The notes: generated from the letters alone by a model not told the origin. Counted from the first letter of the stretch, positions 42,515 to 51,087 are shown. The stretch: DNA of 64,000 bases from Arthrobacter sp. DWC3 (GCF_002929375.1 NZ_PJIP01000001.1:310001-374000); one strand, 5' to 3'. A program made the numbers and translations.

Positions 42515-43966
42515 TCAGATACCGAGCAGCTGCTCGATGGGCCCGATGCCGAAGAACACCACGAACGCCGCGGCGACGGCCCACATGAGCGGGTGCACCT
42601 CGCGCCCGCGGCCCTGGATGGCGCGGATCAGCACGAAGGCGATGAAGCCTGCGCCGAGGCCGTTGGCGATCGAGTAGGTGAACGGCATGAGGGTGAACGT
42701 GAGGAACGCCGGGATGGCGACGCCCCAGTCCTCGAAGTCGATCCGCCCCACCTGGGCCACCATCATGAAGCCCACCACCACGAGTGCGGGCGCGACGGCC
42801 TCGAACGGGACGAGGCTGATGAGCGGCGTGAAGAACATCGCGAGCAGGAACAGCAGGCCCGTGACGACGTTCGCGAGTCCCGTGCGGGCGCCCTCGCCGA
42901 TCCCCGCACCGGATTCGACGTAGATCTGGTTGGAGGACACCGAGCCCGCACCGCCCGCCACCGCGCCGAGCGCGTCCACCACGAGGACCCGGTTCACGCC
43001 CGGGATGTTGCCCTTGGCGTCGACGAGCTTGGCCTCGTTCGCGAGGCCCACCATGGTGCCCATGGCGTCGAAGAAGATGCTGAGCAGGATGGTGAAGGTC
43101 AGCAGGACGGCGGCCGTGCCACCGAGGTGGCCGAACGCGCCGAAGAGGCTGACGTTGCCCACGAGGCTGAGATCGGGCACGCCCACCCACGAGCCGGTGG
43201 GCAGCTCGGGCACCACGAGCGACCAGCCCGCGGGGTTCAGTTCCTGGCCCGGTGCGACGCTGGGGCCGACGTCGAGCACGGCCTCCAGCACCACGGCGAG
43301 GGCGGTGGCGGCGAGCACGCCGATGAGGATGGCGCCGCGCACCCGGCGGACCACGAGGGCGATGGTCAGGATGAGGCCGAAGACGAAGACCAGGGTGGGC
43401 CAGCCGATGAGCACGCCACCGAAGCCGAGGCCCACGGGCACGGTGGTGTTCGCGACGTCCGGTACGCGGCGGACGAAGCCCGCGTTGACGAGGCCGATCA
43501 GGGCGATGAACAGGCCGATGCCCACCACGATCGCGGTCTTGAGGCTCTCGGGCACCGCGTTGAAGACCGCCGTCCGAAACCCGGTGAGGACCAGTACGAG
43601 CATCGTGAGTCCTGCGAGCATCACGAGGCCCATGATGTCCGCCCACGTCAGGCCGGGGTTGGTCGCCACGGTGATGGCGACGAAGGCGTTGACACCGAGG
43701 CCCGTGGCCAGGGCGAAGGGGTACTTGGCCCACGCGCCCATGACGATCGTCAGGATGCCCGCCACGAGCGCCGTCACGGCGGCGACGCGTTCGAAGCCGA
43801 GCTCCGCGCCGGAGGAGTCTGCCCCGGCGAGGATGAGCGGGTTGAGCACCACGATGTAGCTCATGGCGAAGAAGGTGGCGAGACCGCCGCGGATCTCCCG
43901 CGAGAACGTGGACCCCCGCTGCGTGATGTCGAAGTAGCGATCCAGCGCGGAACCAGTTTTGAGCAT
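42515..43966 (-). CDS. NCS2 purine permease, AzgA type
   Basis: 483 aa. Starts LDRYFDITQRGSTFSREI, the AzgA-like N terminus, then GGLATFFAMSYIVVLNPLIL, GLGVNAFVAI, and NQIYVESGAGIGEGARTGLA in the substrate region; 12-14 membrane helices. Function: proton-coupled uptake of hypoxanthine, guanine or adenine. ATG 43966 has GAGGAT before; a much longer in-frame extension (to 44731) runs antisense through the CopC gene and is not real. Purine permeases of this type are often under a guanine riboswitch or PurR in other bacteria; nothing of that kind is visible here. Confidence 0.9.
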   Translation of the reverse strand: MLKTGSALDRYFDITQRGSTFSREIRGGLATFFAMSYIVVLNPLILAGADSSGAELGFERVAAVTALVAGILTIVMGAWAKYPFALATGLGVNAFVAITVATNPGLTWADIMGLVMLAGLTMLVLVLTGFRTAVFNAVPESLKTAIVVGIGLFIALIGLVNAGFVRRVPDVANTTVPVGLGFGGVLIGWPTLVFVFGLILTIALVVRRVRGAILIGVLAATALAVVLEAVLDVGPSVAPGQELNPAGWSLVVPELPTGSWVGVPDLSLVGNVSLFGAFGHLGGTAAVLLTFTILLSIFFDAMGTMVGLANEAKLVDAKGNIPGVNRVLVVDALGAVAGGAGSVSSNQIYVESGAGIGEGARTGLANVVTGLLFLLAMFFTPLISLVPFEAVAPALVVVGFMMVAQVGRIDFEDWGVAIPAFLTFTLMPFTYSIANGLGAGFIAFVLIRAIQGRGREVHPLMWAVAAAFVVFFGIGPIEQLLGI

Positions 43967-44077
43967 GGGGGATCCTCGGACGAAGGGCGGGGATGGTCGG
44001 GGAGAGTCTATCCCGGGCTGCGCGACGGGCGCCGTTCGTGACGGCGGCCGTCCCAGCACCCGGTCAGGGACTCCGCG

Positions 44078-44083
44078 TAGGGT
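44078..44083 (+). promoter_or_regulatory. leaderless-type -10 of the CopC gene
   Basis: TAGGGT, then six bases, then the ATG at 44090. Confidence 0.6.
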
Positions 44084-44089
44084 TGGAGC

Positions 44090-44701
44090 ATGTCCGCCCT
44101 CCTGCACGCCCGGCACCCCGCGTCCACGCACCGTCGTCCCCTCCGCTCCATCACCGCGATCCTGTCCGCCGTGCTGCTGGCCCTCGCCGTGCTCCTCGGC
44201 ACCGGTGGTGCGGCGGACGCACACGACGAACTGACCGGCAGCAACCCGGCCGAGGGCGCCACCGTGGAGGTGCTCCCGCCCACCCTGGAGCTCGACTTCT
44301 CGAACGTGCCGTCCGGGATCGGCGCGCAGGTCCAGGTGCTCGACGAAGCGGGGACCGACTGGGCCGACGGCCCGGTGTCGATCGTGGACCGGGCCGCCAG
44401 CCAGCCGCTGCGCCCGGGGGCGCCCGCCGGTGCCTACACCGTCAACTGGCGCGTGGTGAGTTCGGACTCGCACCCGATCGAGGGCACCTTCGCCTTCCGG
44501 ACCCAGCAGGGCTCGACGACGGTGCCGGACGCGGTGAGCACCGCCGGTCCCGTGGACGCACAGGACGCCCCCGACAACGAGACGCAGACGGCAGGGGTGA
44601 GTGATTTCCCGTGGAGCATCGTGCTGATGATCGCCGCGCTGGTGGTCATCGCCGTCGCGCTCGCGGTCACCGCCCGCCGACGGCTCGGCGCCGGCACGTA
44701 A
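44090..44701 (+). CDS. CopC-domain copper-binding membrane-anchored protein
   Basis: 203 aa. A signal peptide ending ...GGAADA is followed by HDELTGSNPAEGATVEVLPPTLELDFS, the CopC beta-barrel with its N-terminal His copper ligand, and DSHPIEGTFAFRTQQ with the second His. A C-terminal helix (SIVLMIAALVVIAVALAVTA) and a basic tail anchor it outside the membrane. Role: copper binding or delivery at the cell surface. CopD is not adjacent. The start is supported by the -10 six bases before. Confidence 0.85.
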   Translation: MSALLHARHPASTHRRPLRSITAILSAVLLALAVLLGTGGAADAHDELTGSNPAEGATVEVLPPTLELDFSNVPSGIGAQVQVLDEAGTDWADGPVSIVDRAASQPLRPGAPAGAYTVNWRVVSSDSHPIEGTFAFRTQQGSTTVPDAVSTAGPVDAQDAPDNETQTAGVSDFPWSIVLMIAALVVIAVALAVTARRRLGAGT

Positions 44702-44773
44702 GTACGCGCAGGCGACACCGCCGAGTGACACGGGTGAGCGGGCAAGACCGGCGGTGCGCCCGCGTGGGGGTGG

Positions 44774-45427
44774 TCAGGCGCCGAACGGTGAGATCGCCGG
44801 GCGGGGCGGGGCGATCCGGGTGAGTGCTGCCGGCCCCTGGGACACGATCGCGTCGCTCACGACTTTCGCCTGGCGCACGATCTCGCGCGTGGTGGGAGTC
44901 AGCAGTTCCCCGACGCCGACGAGGTGAAGGCCGATCGCGCGCAGGGCGGCCCTCAGGTCCCTGCCGATCGCGATGCCCATGGACCGCAGGAACCTCCGCA
45001 GCTCGTTCTGCGGGTACTTCGTCAGGACCACATGGTCGGCGAGGAGCACGCCGTCGGCGGTCTGCACGGCCCATTTCTTGCGGCCCACGGGGCCCTTGAT
45101 GAGCTTCGGGTGCCCGATGACGCTGAGGTGTTCCGCGACGGTGCTCTGGCGGACGTCGAGCTGGTGGGCGGCAGCGTAGGCACGGAGGAGCCGCATGAGT
45201 TCGGTGCGCTCGGACAGGGAGACGGAGTCCGTCATGACGGTGCGCATGGCGCCGGAGTCGGAGCATTCGACGCTCTCGACCACGATCGAGCTGATGCCGC
45301 GGCGGCTGAGCTCGCTGGCGACGGCGAGGCCGGAGAGTCCGGAGCCGATGACCACGGTGCTCGTGTGCTCGGCGGACGCGGGGGGCGTGGACGCAGAGCG
45401 GACCGGGTCAAGGGGTAAGGAATCCAC
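44774..45427 (-). CDS. short NAD(P)/FAD-binding Rossmann protein
   Basis: 217 aa. VVIGSGLSGLAVASELSRRGISSIVVE is a dinucleotide-binding motif of flavin monooxygenases, but the protein ends at half the usual length and lacks the second nucleotide motif (GxGxSG) and the FAD-binding end. The middle part (LRAYAAAHQLDVRQSTVAEHL ... DGVLLADHVVLTKYP) keeps the strand order of such enzymes. It may be a degenerate or stand-alone binding protein rather than an active monooxygenase. A 13-bp inverted repeat lies 28 bases upstream. Confidence 0.6.
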   Translation of the reverse strand: MDSLPLDPVRSASTPPASAEHTSTVVIGSGLSGLAVASELSRRGISSIVVESVECSDSGAMRTVMTDSVSLSERTELMRLLRAYAAAHQLDVRQSTVAEHLSVIGHPKLIKGPVGRKKWAVQTADGVLLADHVVLTKYPQNELRRFLRSMGIAIGRDLRAALRAIGLHLVGVGELLTPTTREIVRQAKVVSDAIVSQGPAALTRIAPPRPAISPFGA

Positions 45428-45455
45428 CGGGTCACCTCTCCACGAAGCAATGGTT

Positions 45456-45489
45456 CCGTACGGTCCGGCGCCTCTTCCGGACCGTACGG
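45456..45489. promoter_or_regulatory. 13-bp inverted repeat in a divergent promoter
   Basis: CCGTACGGTCCGG, eight bases, CCGGACCGTACGG. It lies upstream of the Rossmann protein gene (minus strand) and about 205 bases upstream of the stress-protein gene. A candidate operator; an AT-rich TATATAAC at about 45579 may be a -10 for the plus-strand gene. Confidence 0.55.
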
Positions 45490-45696
45490 GCTCTTGGCTG
45501 CGAACGGGTCATCCAAGAGCACTACGCACAGAGGCAGGCGGCCAACGGCCCCGGCCCCCGCAACGGGTCTTCGCAGCCTATATAACTTTTCAGACCGTGA
45601 ACAGACCGGTGGATGGACCGGGGACGAGCCGGTGCGCTACAAATGATGGACCGGCCGCTCCAGGCGGTGGGGACACGCGACCGAGGGAGGCTTGCC

Positions 45697-46716
45697 GTGG
45701 ACAGCGAGCACGTAGAAGGCCTGTCGCACGGACTGGCGCAGCACGGGATCGTCGTCGGCGTCGACGGATCCGACCAGAGCACGTGTGCCCTCCTGTGGGC
45801 CGCGCGCGAGGCGGAACGGCGTGCCTCGCCGCTGTACGTGGTGACCGCCTACACCGTGCCGGTCTTCGCGGCGTCGAGCATGGACGCCGGCTACGCCACC
45901 GTGGACGACGACGTCATCCGGGAGAGTGCGCGGGCCGTCCTCGACGAGGCGCTGACGCACATCGAGGGCATGACCGTGGACGTGCACCCCAGGATCGAGA
46001 CGGGTGACGCGGCGGGCGTGCTCCTCGACCTCTCCGAGGAGGCCGAGCTCATGGTCGTGGGCTCAGGCGGCCGCGGAGGCTTCGTGGGTCGCCTCCTCGG
46101 GTCCGTCAGCAGCGCCCTGCCGGCCCACGCCAAGTGCCCGACGGCGGTCGTCCCCGTGTGCTCCGGTGCGCGCCTCGGCCATCCCGAGCTGGACAGGAAG
46201 CCGCGCAAGGACAGGGACAAGGCGGCCGCACCGGTGGAGCCGGTGGTGGTCGTCGGCGTCGACGGCTCGGAACAGGCACGGACGGCCTCCCTGGCCGCGG
46301 CCGAGGAAGCCCGGTCCAGGGGACTGGCACTGCGCGTCGTCTGCTCGGTGGCGCCCTTCAACGGCTCCCTCGCGTGGGTGCCCGCACCCGTGGACCGCGA
46401 GGCACTGCATGCGGATCTCGCGGTTCAGCTCGCCGCTGGCCGCGACTGGCTCAAGAGCCACTTCCCCGACGTCGACATCCGGGTGGACCTCGTGGACGGG
46501 CCTCCGGCGGAGGTGCTCATCGAGGCGTCGGCCACGTCGGAGCTGCTCGTGGTGGGGACGCGGGGTCGCGGCGGGTTCGCGGGGATGCTCATGGGCTCCA
46601 CGAGCCAGGGGGTGCTGCACCACGCCCGCGGGCCCGTGCTCGTCGTCCCCGACAAGGCCGACCCGCGCCTCGAGGACCGCAGTTCGTTCGGGCCGATGAT
46701 CGCCCCCGTCCGGTAG
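45697..46716 (+). CDS. tandem universal stress protein (two UspA domains)
   Basis: 339 aa with two UspA domains. Each carries the ATP-binding pattern GxxGx9G(S/T): GSGGRGGFVGRLLGSVSSAL (about 127-146) and GTRGRGGFAGMLMGSTSQGV (about 288-307), and each starts with a GVDGS strand (IVVGVDGSDQS, VVVGVDGSEQA). Two-domain Usp proteins are common in actinobacteria and respond to hypoxia, dormancy or other stress. GTG 45697 has GGGAGG before; a longer frame from 45613 is rejected. Confidence 0.9.
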   Translation: MDSEHVEGLSHGLAQHGIVVGVDGSDQSTCALLWAAREAERRASPLYVVTAYTVPVFAASSMDAGYATVDDDVIRESARAVLDEALTHIEGMTVDVHPRIETGDAAGVLLDLSEEAELMVVGSGGRGGFVGRLLGSVSSALPAHAKCPTAVVPVCSGARLGHPELDRKPRKDRDKAAAPVEPVVVVGVDGSEQARTASLAAAEEARSRGLALRVVCSVAPFNGSLAWVPAPVDREALHADLAVQLAAGRDWLKSHFPDVDIRVDLVDGPPAEVLIEASATSELLVVGTRGRGGFAGMLMGSTSQGVLHHARGPVLVVPDKADPRLEDRSSFGPMIAPVR

Positions 46717-46797
46717 GAGCTCCTGGACACCTCGAGCGGGGGTTCCCGGCCGTCCCGCGCCCGTGCGAACGGGATCGGGACGTGGGCGCGTGTCGCG

Positions 46798-47169
46798 TCA
46801 GTTCCACCCGAGCTCGTGGAGCCGCTCGTCGTCGATGCCGAAGTGGTGGGCCACCTCGTGGATCACGGTCACCAGGATCTCCTCGACCAGTTCCTCGCGC
46901 GATTCGCACAGCCGCATGAGGGGTCCCCTGAAGATGCTGATGCGATCCGGGAGCGATCCGGCCTCCCACCACGAGTCCCGCTCGGTGAGCGGCGTGCCCT
47001 CGTAGAGGCCCAGCAGCTCGGTGTCGGCGGGTTCTCCCGGCGCCGGCTCGTACTCCTCCACCACGAAGATCGCCACGTTGTCCATGGCGCGGGCGAGGTC
47101 GTCGGGAATCAGATCGATGGCATCGTCGACGGCTTCCTCGAACTCATCACGCGATATCTCGAACGGCAC
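46798..47169 (-). CDS. zincin-like metallopeptidase family protein
   Basis: 123 aa. The C terminus carries VTVIHEVAHHFGIDDERLHELGW, with HExxH and a downstream acidic residue, the Zincin_1 (DUF1025) family. The N-terminal region (PFEISRDEFEEAVDDAIDLIPDDLARAMDNVAIFVVEEYE) is also typical. The GTG at 47169 starts MPFEIS, the usual beginning of the family; an ATG at 47226 gives an unlikely extension. Proteolytic activity is not established for the family. Convergent with the stress-protein gene. Confidence 0.85.
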   Translation of the reverse strand: MPFEISRDEFEEAVDDAIDLIPDDLARAMDNVAIFVVEEYEPAPGEPADTELLGLYEGTPLTERDSWWEAGSLPDRISIFRGPLMRLCESREELVEEILVTVIHEVAHHFGIDDERLHELGWN

Positions 47170-47246
47170 GCCCTGATCGTACCGATCGCGCACCCGCGGT
47201 CCTGCCGCGGGTGCGCATCCGCCCATGGCCCCGCCCGGCCGGGATT

Positions 47247-47275
47247 TTGTGTAATCGCCGAAGTGCCCCTATAGT
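47247..47275 (+). promoter_or_regulatory. promoter of the tRNA cluster
   Basis: TTGTGT (47247-47252), a 17-base spacer and TATAGT (47270-47275), about 80 bases before tRNA-Glu. A clean sigma-70-type promoter in a locally AT-rich stretch. Confidence 0.75.
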
Positions 47276-47355
47276 TTTATAGGTCCACGACAGGGAAAGA
47301 TCCGCCGGAAATGCTTGCCCTCCGGAAGGTCGCAGGAACCCGAACTGTGGTTCTG

Positions 47356-47428
<73 letters not shown>

Positions 47429-47515
47429 CGCAGGAGAGGCCCTCACGGGCGGTCAGCCGGGACGAAAAGTGCTGGTAGGCTGGAACTCTTGCAATCGGGC
47501 AAGTGAAGTTAGCAA

Positions 47516-47589
47516 GGCCCTGTAGCGCAGTTGGTTAGCGCGCCGCCCTGTCACGGCGGAGGTCGCGGGTTCAAGTCCCGTCAGGGTCG
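47516..47589 (+). tRNA. tRNA-Asp (GTC anticodon)
   Basis: 74 bases. The anticodon loop CTGTCAC gives GTC; the acceptor GGCCCTG pairs with CAGGGTC and the discriminator is G; the T arm is GCGGG-TTCAAGT-CCCGT-like. CCA is not encoded. A TAGGCT hexamer 40 bases before could be an internal promoter. Confidence 0.95.
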
Positions 47590-47659
47590 CTCAGGCGGCT
47601 GGATCCCTTCGGGGAGCCGGCCTGGCTGGATACGGTGATCATCATCGCGATGGTCGCAA

Positions 47660-47732
47660 GGCTCTGTAGCTCAGTTGGTAGAGCGTTCGACTGAAAATCG
47701 AAAGGTCACCGGATCGACGCCGGTCGGAGCCA
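47660..47732 (+). tRNA. tRNA-Phe (GAA anticodon)
   Basis: 73 bases. The anticodon loop CTGAAAA gives GAA; the acceptor GGCTCTG pairs with CGGAGCC plus A; the D arm has AGCTCAGTTGGTAGAGC. CCA is not encoded. Followed immediately by a T-rich terminator. Confidence 0.95.
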
Positions 47733-47736
47733 CCGC

Positions 47737-47775
47737 AAAACCCCGTAGTTCCCCTCCCGGGACGCGGGGTTTTTT
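47737..47775 (+). terminator. rho-independent terminator of the tRNA cluster
   Basis: AAAACCCCG (47737-47745) pairs with CGGGGTTTT (47765-47773), the run continuing to six T residues. It starts five bases after tRNA-Phe. Confidence 0.9.
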
Positions 47776-47954
47776 CGTGCCCTGCCCGATGAGGGGGTCC
47801 GTCCTCCCAGCCAACGCCGTGGTTGGCGCCGTACCATCAGGCGGATGCCTCCCGCCGGACCCGCCCCTGAGGTTGCCCGAGAGAACCACCCGGGAGAGTA
47901 GTGGAGGCTTCAAGCGTTCAACCTCCGGGATCGCGCCGAGACGAAAGGGCACCA

Positions 47955-48449
47955 GTGAGACTCCTGCACTCCGCAGTCGGACTGTGCGTGCTCGCCGTCG
48001 CCCTCGCCGGATGCAGCCCGGCCGGTCCTGCGCCCGAGGAGACCATGCTCACCCTCCCGGCCAGCCCCTCCGCCGATCCCGGGGCCGTCACCGACGCACC
48101 CCCTCCCACCGCCTCCGGCGGGGATGCAGGTGGGGATACCGGCGGGGAGACCGCGACGGCGTCCGACCCGGCCGAGCACTGCGTGCTCGTGGCCGGCGGG
48201 GTCACCACCGCCATGCTGGCGCCGCTGAGCCTGCGCTCCAGTACGGACCCGCAGGAACTCCTCGCCCTCGAGCAGCAGATCCTCGACCTGCGGGACAAGG
48301 TCCCTGCGGAGCTGCACGACGACTTCACCACCCTCGCGTACTCCGTGGAGGCGCCCCCGAAGGGTTCGGGCACCTTCGACGAGAAGCGCTTCCGCCGGGC
48401 CATGGTGCCCGTGCAGGAGTGGCTCGGGAAGCACTGCACCAGCTCCTGA
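47955..48449 (+). CDS. putative lipoprotein
   Basis: 164 aa. The signal peptide ends in the lipobox LAGC (LCVLAVALAGC); a Pro/Ser/Gly-rich linker of about 40 residues follows; the remaining ~100 residues contain two Cys (AEHCVLVAGG and GKHCTSS) that could pair, and an amphipathic helix LLALEQQILDLRDKV. GTG 47955 has AAAGG before. The next genes form an envelope-stress operon, so a surface role is plausible. No family recognised. Confidence 0.7.
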   Translation: MRLLHSAVGLCVLAVALAGCSPAGPAPEETMLTLPASPSADPGAVTDAPPPTASGGDAGGDTGGETATASDPAEHCVLVAGGVTTAMLAPLSLRSSTDPQELLALEQQILDLRDKVPAELHDDFTTLAYSVEAPPKGSGTFDEKRFRRAMVPVQEWLGKHCTSS

Positions 48450-48556
48450 GGCCCGCTCCACCGCGCCGGGAGCCTACGCGGCAGGGCCGCCGGGCCGTCC
48501 TGCCTCACGCCCGGCGTGTGGCTTAAGCTGGGCACAAGCGAAAGGGGTCCACGTCG

Positions 48557-49057
48557 ATGATCGAGCAACCCATGGGACGGCCGCTGCCCGTCCTTCCTGG
48601 CGCACCCGCCGGCCGGACCGTCATCGGCGATCCCGCGGCCGTGAAGATCGCGGCCATCGCCGCCCGCTCCGTCCCGGGCGTCCACGCGCTGGGACCGGGC
48701 GCCGGGCGGGCACTCGGGGCCATCCGTGACGCCGTCGGAGCGAGCGACCCGTCCCACGGTGTGAAGGTGGAGGTGGGGCAGACCCAGCTCGCCGCGGACA
48801 TCAGCCTCGTCGCCGAGTACGGCTACGCCCTCCACGCCCTCGCCGACTCCGTGCGGGCCGCGGTCTACGACGCCCTCACCGACCTGATCGGGCTCGAGGT
48901 CATCGAGGTCAACGTCGAGGTCCTCGACGTGCACCTGCCGCAGCCCGCCGAGACCAAGGTGGAGCGCGTCCGCACCACCGCGCCCGCGGTGACCCTGGCG
49001 GCCCCGGGGTCCACGGGGCCCATGGGGTCCACGCAGATCAAGCCGACGGTCGAGTGA
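48557..49057 (+). CDS. Asp23/Gls24 family envelope stress protein
   Basis: 166 aa. AAVKIAAIAARSVPGVHAL, GVKVEVGQTQLAADISLVAEYGYALHALADSVRAAVYDAL and VIEVNVEVLDVHL are the Asp23 (DUF322) pattern. These proteins sit under the membrane near the cell wall and respond to alkaline or envelope stress. First gene of a five-gene unit; a TAAGCT hexamer at about 48526 may be its -10. The C-terminal tail (APGSTGPMGSTQIKPTVE) is flexible. Confidence 0.88.
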   Translation: MIEQPMGRPLPVLPGAPAGRTVIGDPAAVKIAAIAARSVPGVHALGPGAGRALGAIRDAVGASDPSHGVKVEVGQTQLAADISLVAEYGYALHALADSVRAAVYDALTDLIGLEVIEVNVEVLDVHLPQPAETKVERVRTTAPAVTLAAPGSTGPMGSTQIKPTVE

Positions 49058-49064
49058 GGACGCC

Positions 49065-49256
49065 ATGACACCCACCACCATCGGCATGGCCGCCGGGGCC
49101 GTCCTCGCCTTCGCCGCCCTGATCTTCGGATTCTGGGGCTTCCTCCTCACCCTGGTGCTGGTGCTGTGCGGTGCCGTCATCGGCAGGATCGCCGAGGGCA
49201 AGCTCGATCTCCGTGGCGTCCTCGACGCCCTGTCCGGCCGACGCTCCTCCTCGTGA
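49065..49256 (+). CDS. DUF2273 small membrane protein
   Basis: 63 aa with two membrane helices (GMAAGAVLAFAALIFGFWGFLLTLVLVLCGAVIG) and a short cytosolic tail (EGKLDLRGVLDALSGRRSSS). DUF2273 proteins are regular partners of Asp23 proteins and probably help to tether them. Seven bases after the Asp23 gene, and overlapping the next gene by four. Confidence 0.85.
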   Translation: MTPTTIGMAAGAVLAFAALIFGFWGFLLTLVLVLCGAVIGRIAEGKLDLRGVLDALSGRRSSS

Positions 49257-49657
49257 CCACCGCATACCCCACCGCCGTGACCCCTGCCCCACCCCTCCGG
49301 AGACCTGCGCCCCTCGCTGGCCACAACCGCATCACCACGCAGGCGCTCACGAGCCTCGCCCAGGCCGCGGCCGCCGACGTCCTCGCAGTGCCGCCCGGGC
49401 AGGTCCGCGCGTCGTTCTCGGACGACCGCGGACTCCTCGCGCTCCTGCTCGCCCTGTCCCTGCCCGTCCCGCCCCTGGCCCGCGTCCTCGACGACCCCGG
49501 GATCGTCGACTCCTTCGGCGGCCCGCTGCTGGACCGGGCCGAAGCCGCCCGCGCCCCCATCCGCGAGCGGATCCAGGACCTCAGCGGAGCACGGCTCAGC
49601 CGCGTGGACATCCGCATCATCGGCAGCACCGTGACCAAGGGGGCGAGGGTGCTGTGA
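49253..49657 (+). CDS. Asp23/Gls24-like protein
   Basis: 134 aa. NRITTQALTSLAQAAAADVLAVPPGQVRASFSDDRGLLALLLALSLPVP and the C-terminal RLSRVDIRIIG follow an Asp23-like layout, although the conserved core is weaker than in the first gene. The GTG start overlaps the DUF2273 stop (GTGA), and the stop overlaps the next GTG. A structural partner of the first protein is the simplest reading. Confidence 0.6.
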   Translation: MTTAYPTAVTPAPPLRRPAPLAGHNRITTQALTSLAQAAAADVLAVPPGQVRASFSDDRGLLALLLALSLPVPPLARVLDDPGIVDSFGGPLLDRAEAARAPIRERIQDLSGARLSRVDIRIIGSTVTKGARVL

Positions 49658-50262
49658 GCGCGGGCCCGCTCGAGCGCACAGCACCTGCGCCGGCGTCGAC
49701 GGCCCGCCTCGTGCGCCGCGAACTGCATTCGTCACGCGCGGTCCCGTCGGTGGTCGTCGCCGTCCTCCTGATCGCGGGGTGCCTGCTCCTCCTGTTCGAG
49801 GCCGTGCTCAAGGCCGTGGGGGACGAACCGTTCCTGCTCGACGTCGAGGCGGCGGCCGTGTGGCTCGGCACGCTGCCCTCCGGAGTGCCGGCATCGCTGC
49901 TCGGGGCGGCGTCCTCCCTGCTCCTGGTGGTCGGCGGCCTGTTGCTCCTCCTCGCCGTCCTGCCCGGACGCCGCGCCCGCTACACCATCCCGAACGGGCG
50001 CACCGCCGTCGTCGTCGACGCCGAGGTGGTGGCGTCGTCCCTCGCCCGCAGGGCACGCGTGGCGGCGGGCGTGGCACCCGAGCAGGTCCTCGTCACGGTG
50101 GGGCGCAGCACCGTCATGGTGCAGGTCAGGCCCACCTCCGGGGTCCCCGTCGACGCCGAGGCGGTCAGGGCGGCCGTCGCCGACGACCTCCGGCGCTCCA
50201 GCGTGGAACCCGGGCCGAGGATCGCCGTCGTCATCGCCGAGTCGGGGGTGATCGGGCAGTGA
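49654..50262 (+). CDS. DUF6286-like membrane protein of the Asp23 operon
   Basis: 202 aa. Two helices (AVPSVVVAVLLIAGCLLLLFEAVL and LLGAASSLLLVVGGLLLLLAVL) followed by a soluble domain (YTIPNGRTAVVVDAEVVASSLARRARVAAGVAPEQVLVTV) typical of the actinobacterial protein coded beside Asp23 and DUF2273. Probably displays its C-terminal domain on the cytosolic face, where Asp23 proteins act. Linked by four-base overlaps on both sides. Confidence 0.7.
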   Translation: MSAGPLERTAPAPASTARLVRRELHSSRAVPSVVVAVLLIAGCLLLLFEAVLKAVGDEPFLLDVEAAAVWLGTLPSGVPASLLGAASSLLLVVGGLLLLLAVLPGRRARYTIPNGRTAVVVDAEVVASSLARRARVAAGVAPEQVLVTVGRSTVMVQVRPTSGVPVDAEAVRAAVADDLRRSSVEPGPRIAVVIAESGVIGQ

Positions 50263-50903
50263 ACACCACGCCGCGGCTCCTGAACCGCCTCGTGCTCGGC
50301 GTCGTCGGGCTCGTCCTCCTCGCCCTGGGGGCCGCGGGACTCGCCCTCCTCGCAGTGCCCGCCGTCGCCGCGTGGTGGCGGACGGCCGCGCCCCGCGCCG
50401 GGGAGGCCGTCGACGGGCTGCGGACCCGGACCACGCTCGAGGGCCAGGCGGACACGTGGCTGTGGATCGCGCTCGCGGCGGCCCTCGTGTTCCTGATCGT
50501 GATGCTCGTGGTCTGGATCGCCGCGCAGGGAAGGGGGCGGACCGGGCTGTTCGCACCCGGCGGGACGTCCGGGGCCCTCCGTCCCCGTGGAGAGGACGGG
50601 AACGGCGCGGCCGCCGGATCCGTCACGATCACGGCCGCCGCGGCGGAGCAGGCGCTGAAGGCCGCGCTGCTGGAACGCTCGGACCTCGCGGGCGCGTCCG
50701 TGAGCACGTGGCAGGTCCGGGGGGTGCCGGGGCTCCGCGTCCGCGTCTACCCCCGCAAGGGGGTTCCCCCCTACGTGGTGGCGGTGGAGGTGTCACGCCT
50801 CGTCGAGGCGCTCGACGCCGTGACAGGGTCCCGTCCGCCGGTCCTCGTGAGCATCGGCTCGGGCACGCGCGTCCGCTTCACCCGACCCGAGCGGGTCGAC
50901 TAG
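50259..50903 (+). CDS. membrane protein, AmaP-like, of the Asp23 operon
   Basis: 214 aa. N-terminal helix LVLGVVGLVLLALGAAGLALLAV, a periplasmic-size loop, a second helix (LWIALAAALVFLIVMLVVWIAA) and a C-terminal ~90-residue soluble domain (VTITAAAAEQALKAALLERSDLAGASVSTW ...). The two-helix plus Asp23-like domain layout is that of AmaP, the membrane anchor of Asp23. Last gene of the unit. Confidence 0.65.
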   Translation: MNTTPRLLNRLVLGVVGLVLLALGAAGLALLAVPAVAAWWRTAAPRAGEAVDGLRTRTTLEGQADTWLWIALAAALVFLIVMLVVWIAAQGRGRTGLFAPGGTSGALRPRGEDGNGAAAGSVTITAAAAEQALKAALLERSDLAGASVSTWQVRGVPGLRVRVYPRKGVPPYVVAVEVSRLVEALDAVTGSRPPVLVSIGSGTRVRFTRPERVD

Positions 50904-50977
50904 CCCGGAGCTGTGCCGCAGATCACGATTCCGCATCGAAGCCGCGCCACGCATCGGTTTCGGCCGGACGCCCTGTT

Positions 50978-50989
50978 GTAAGCGCTTAC
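50978..50989. promoter_or_regulatory. LacI-family operator upstream of the sugar ABC operon
   Basis: The perfect 12-bp palindrome GTAAGCGCTTAC, with the central CG step preferred by LacI regulators, lies 98 bases before the binding-protein gene. TACGCT (50987-50992) overlaps it and may be the -10, so binding would block transcription. Confidence 0.8.
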
Positions 50990-51087
50990 GCTGACTCCAT
51001 CATTCAGGATGCGTGACACCACCGCTGGCAGGGCCCTCGCGCCCGGTACGCGGTTCCGACGCACCCAGGACAAAGGAGTCTGTTTCA

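Noticed and set aside
43967-44731. Extension of the purine permease frame to 738 codons
   Set aside because: The extra part lies antisense to the CopC gene and the permease has its own start, ribosome site and family N terminus at 43966.
47470-47515. Leaderless gene before tRNA-Asp (TAGGCT...TTG)
   Set aside because: The hexamer precedes a tRNA and the following TTG opens no sensible protein; at most an internal tRNA promoter.
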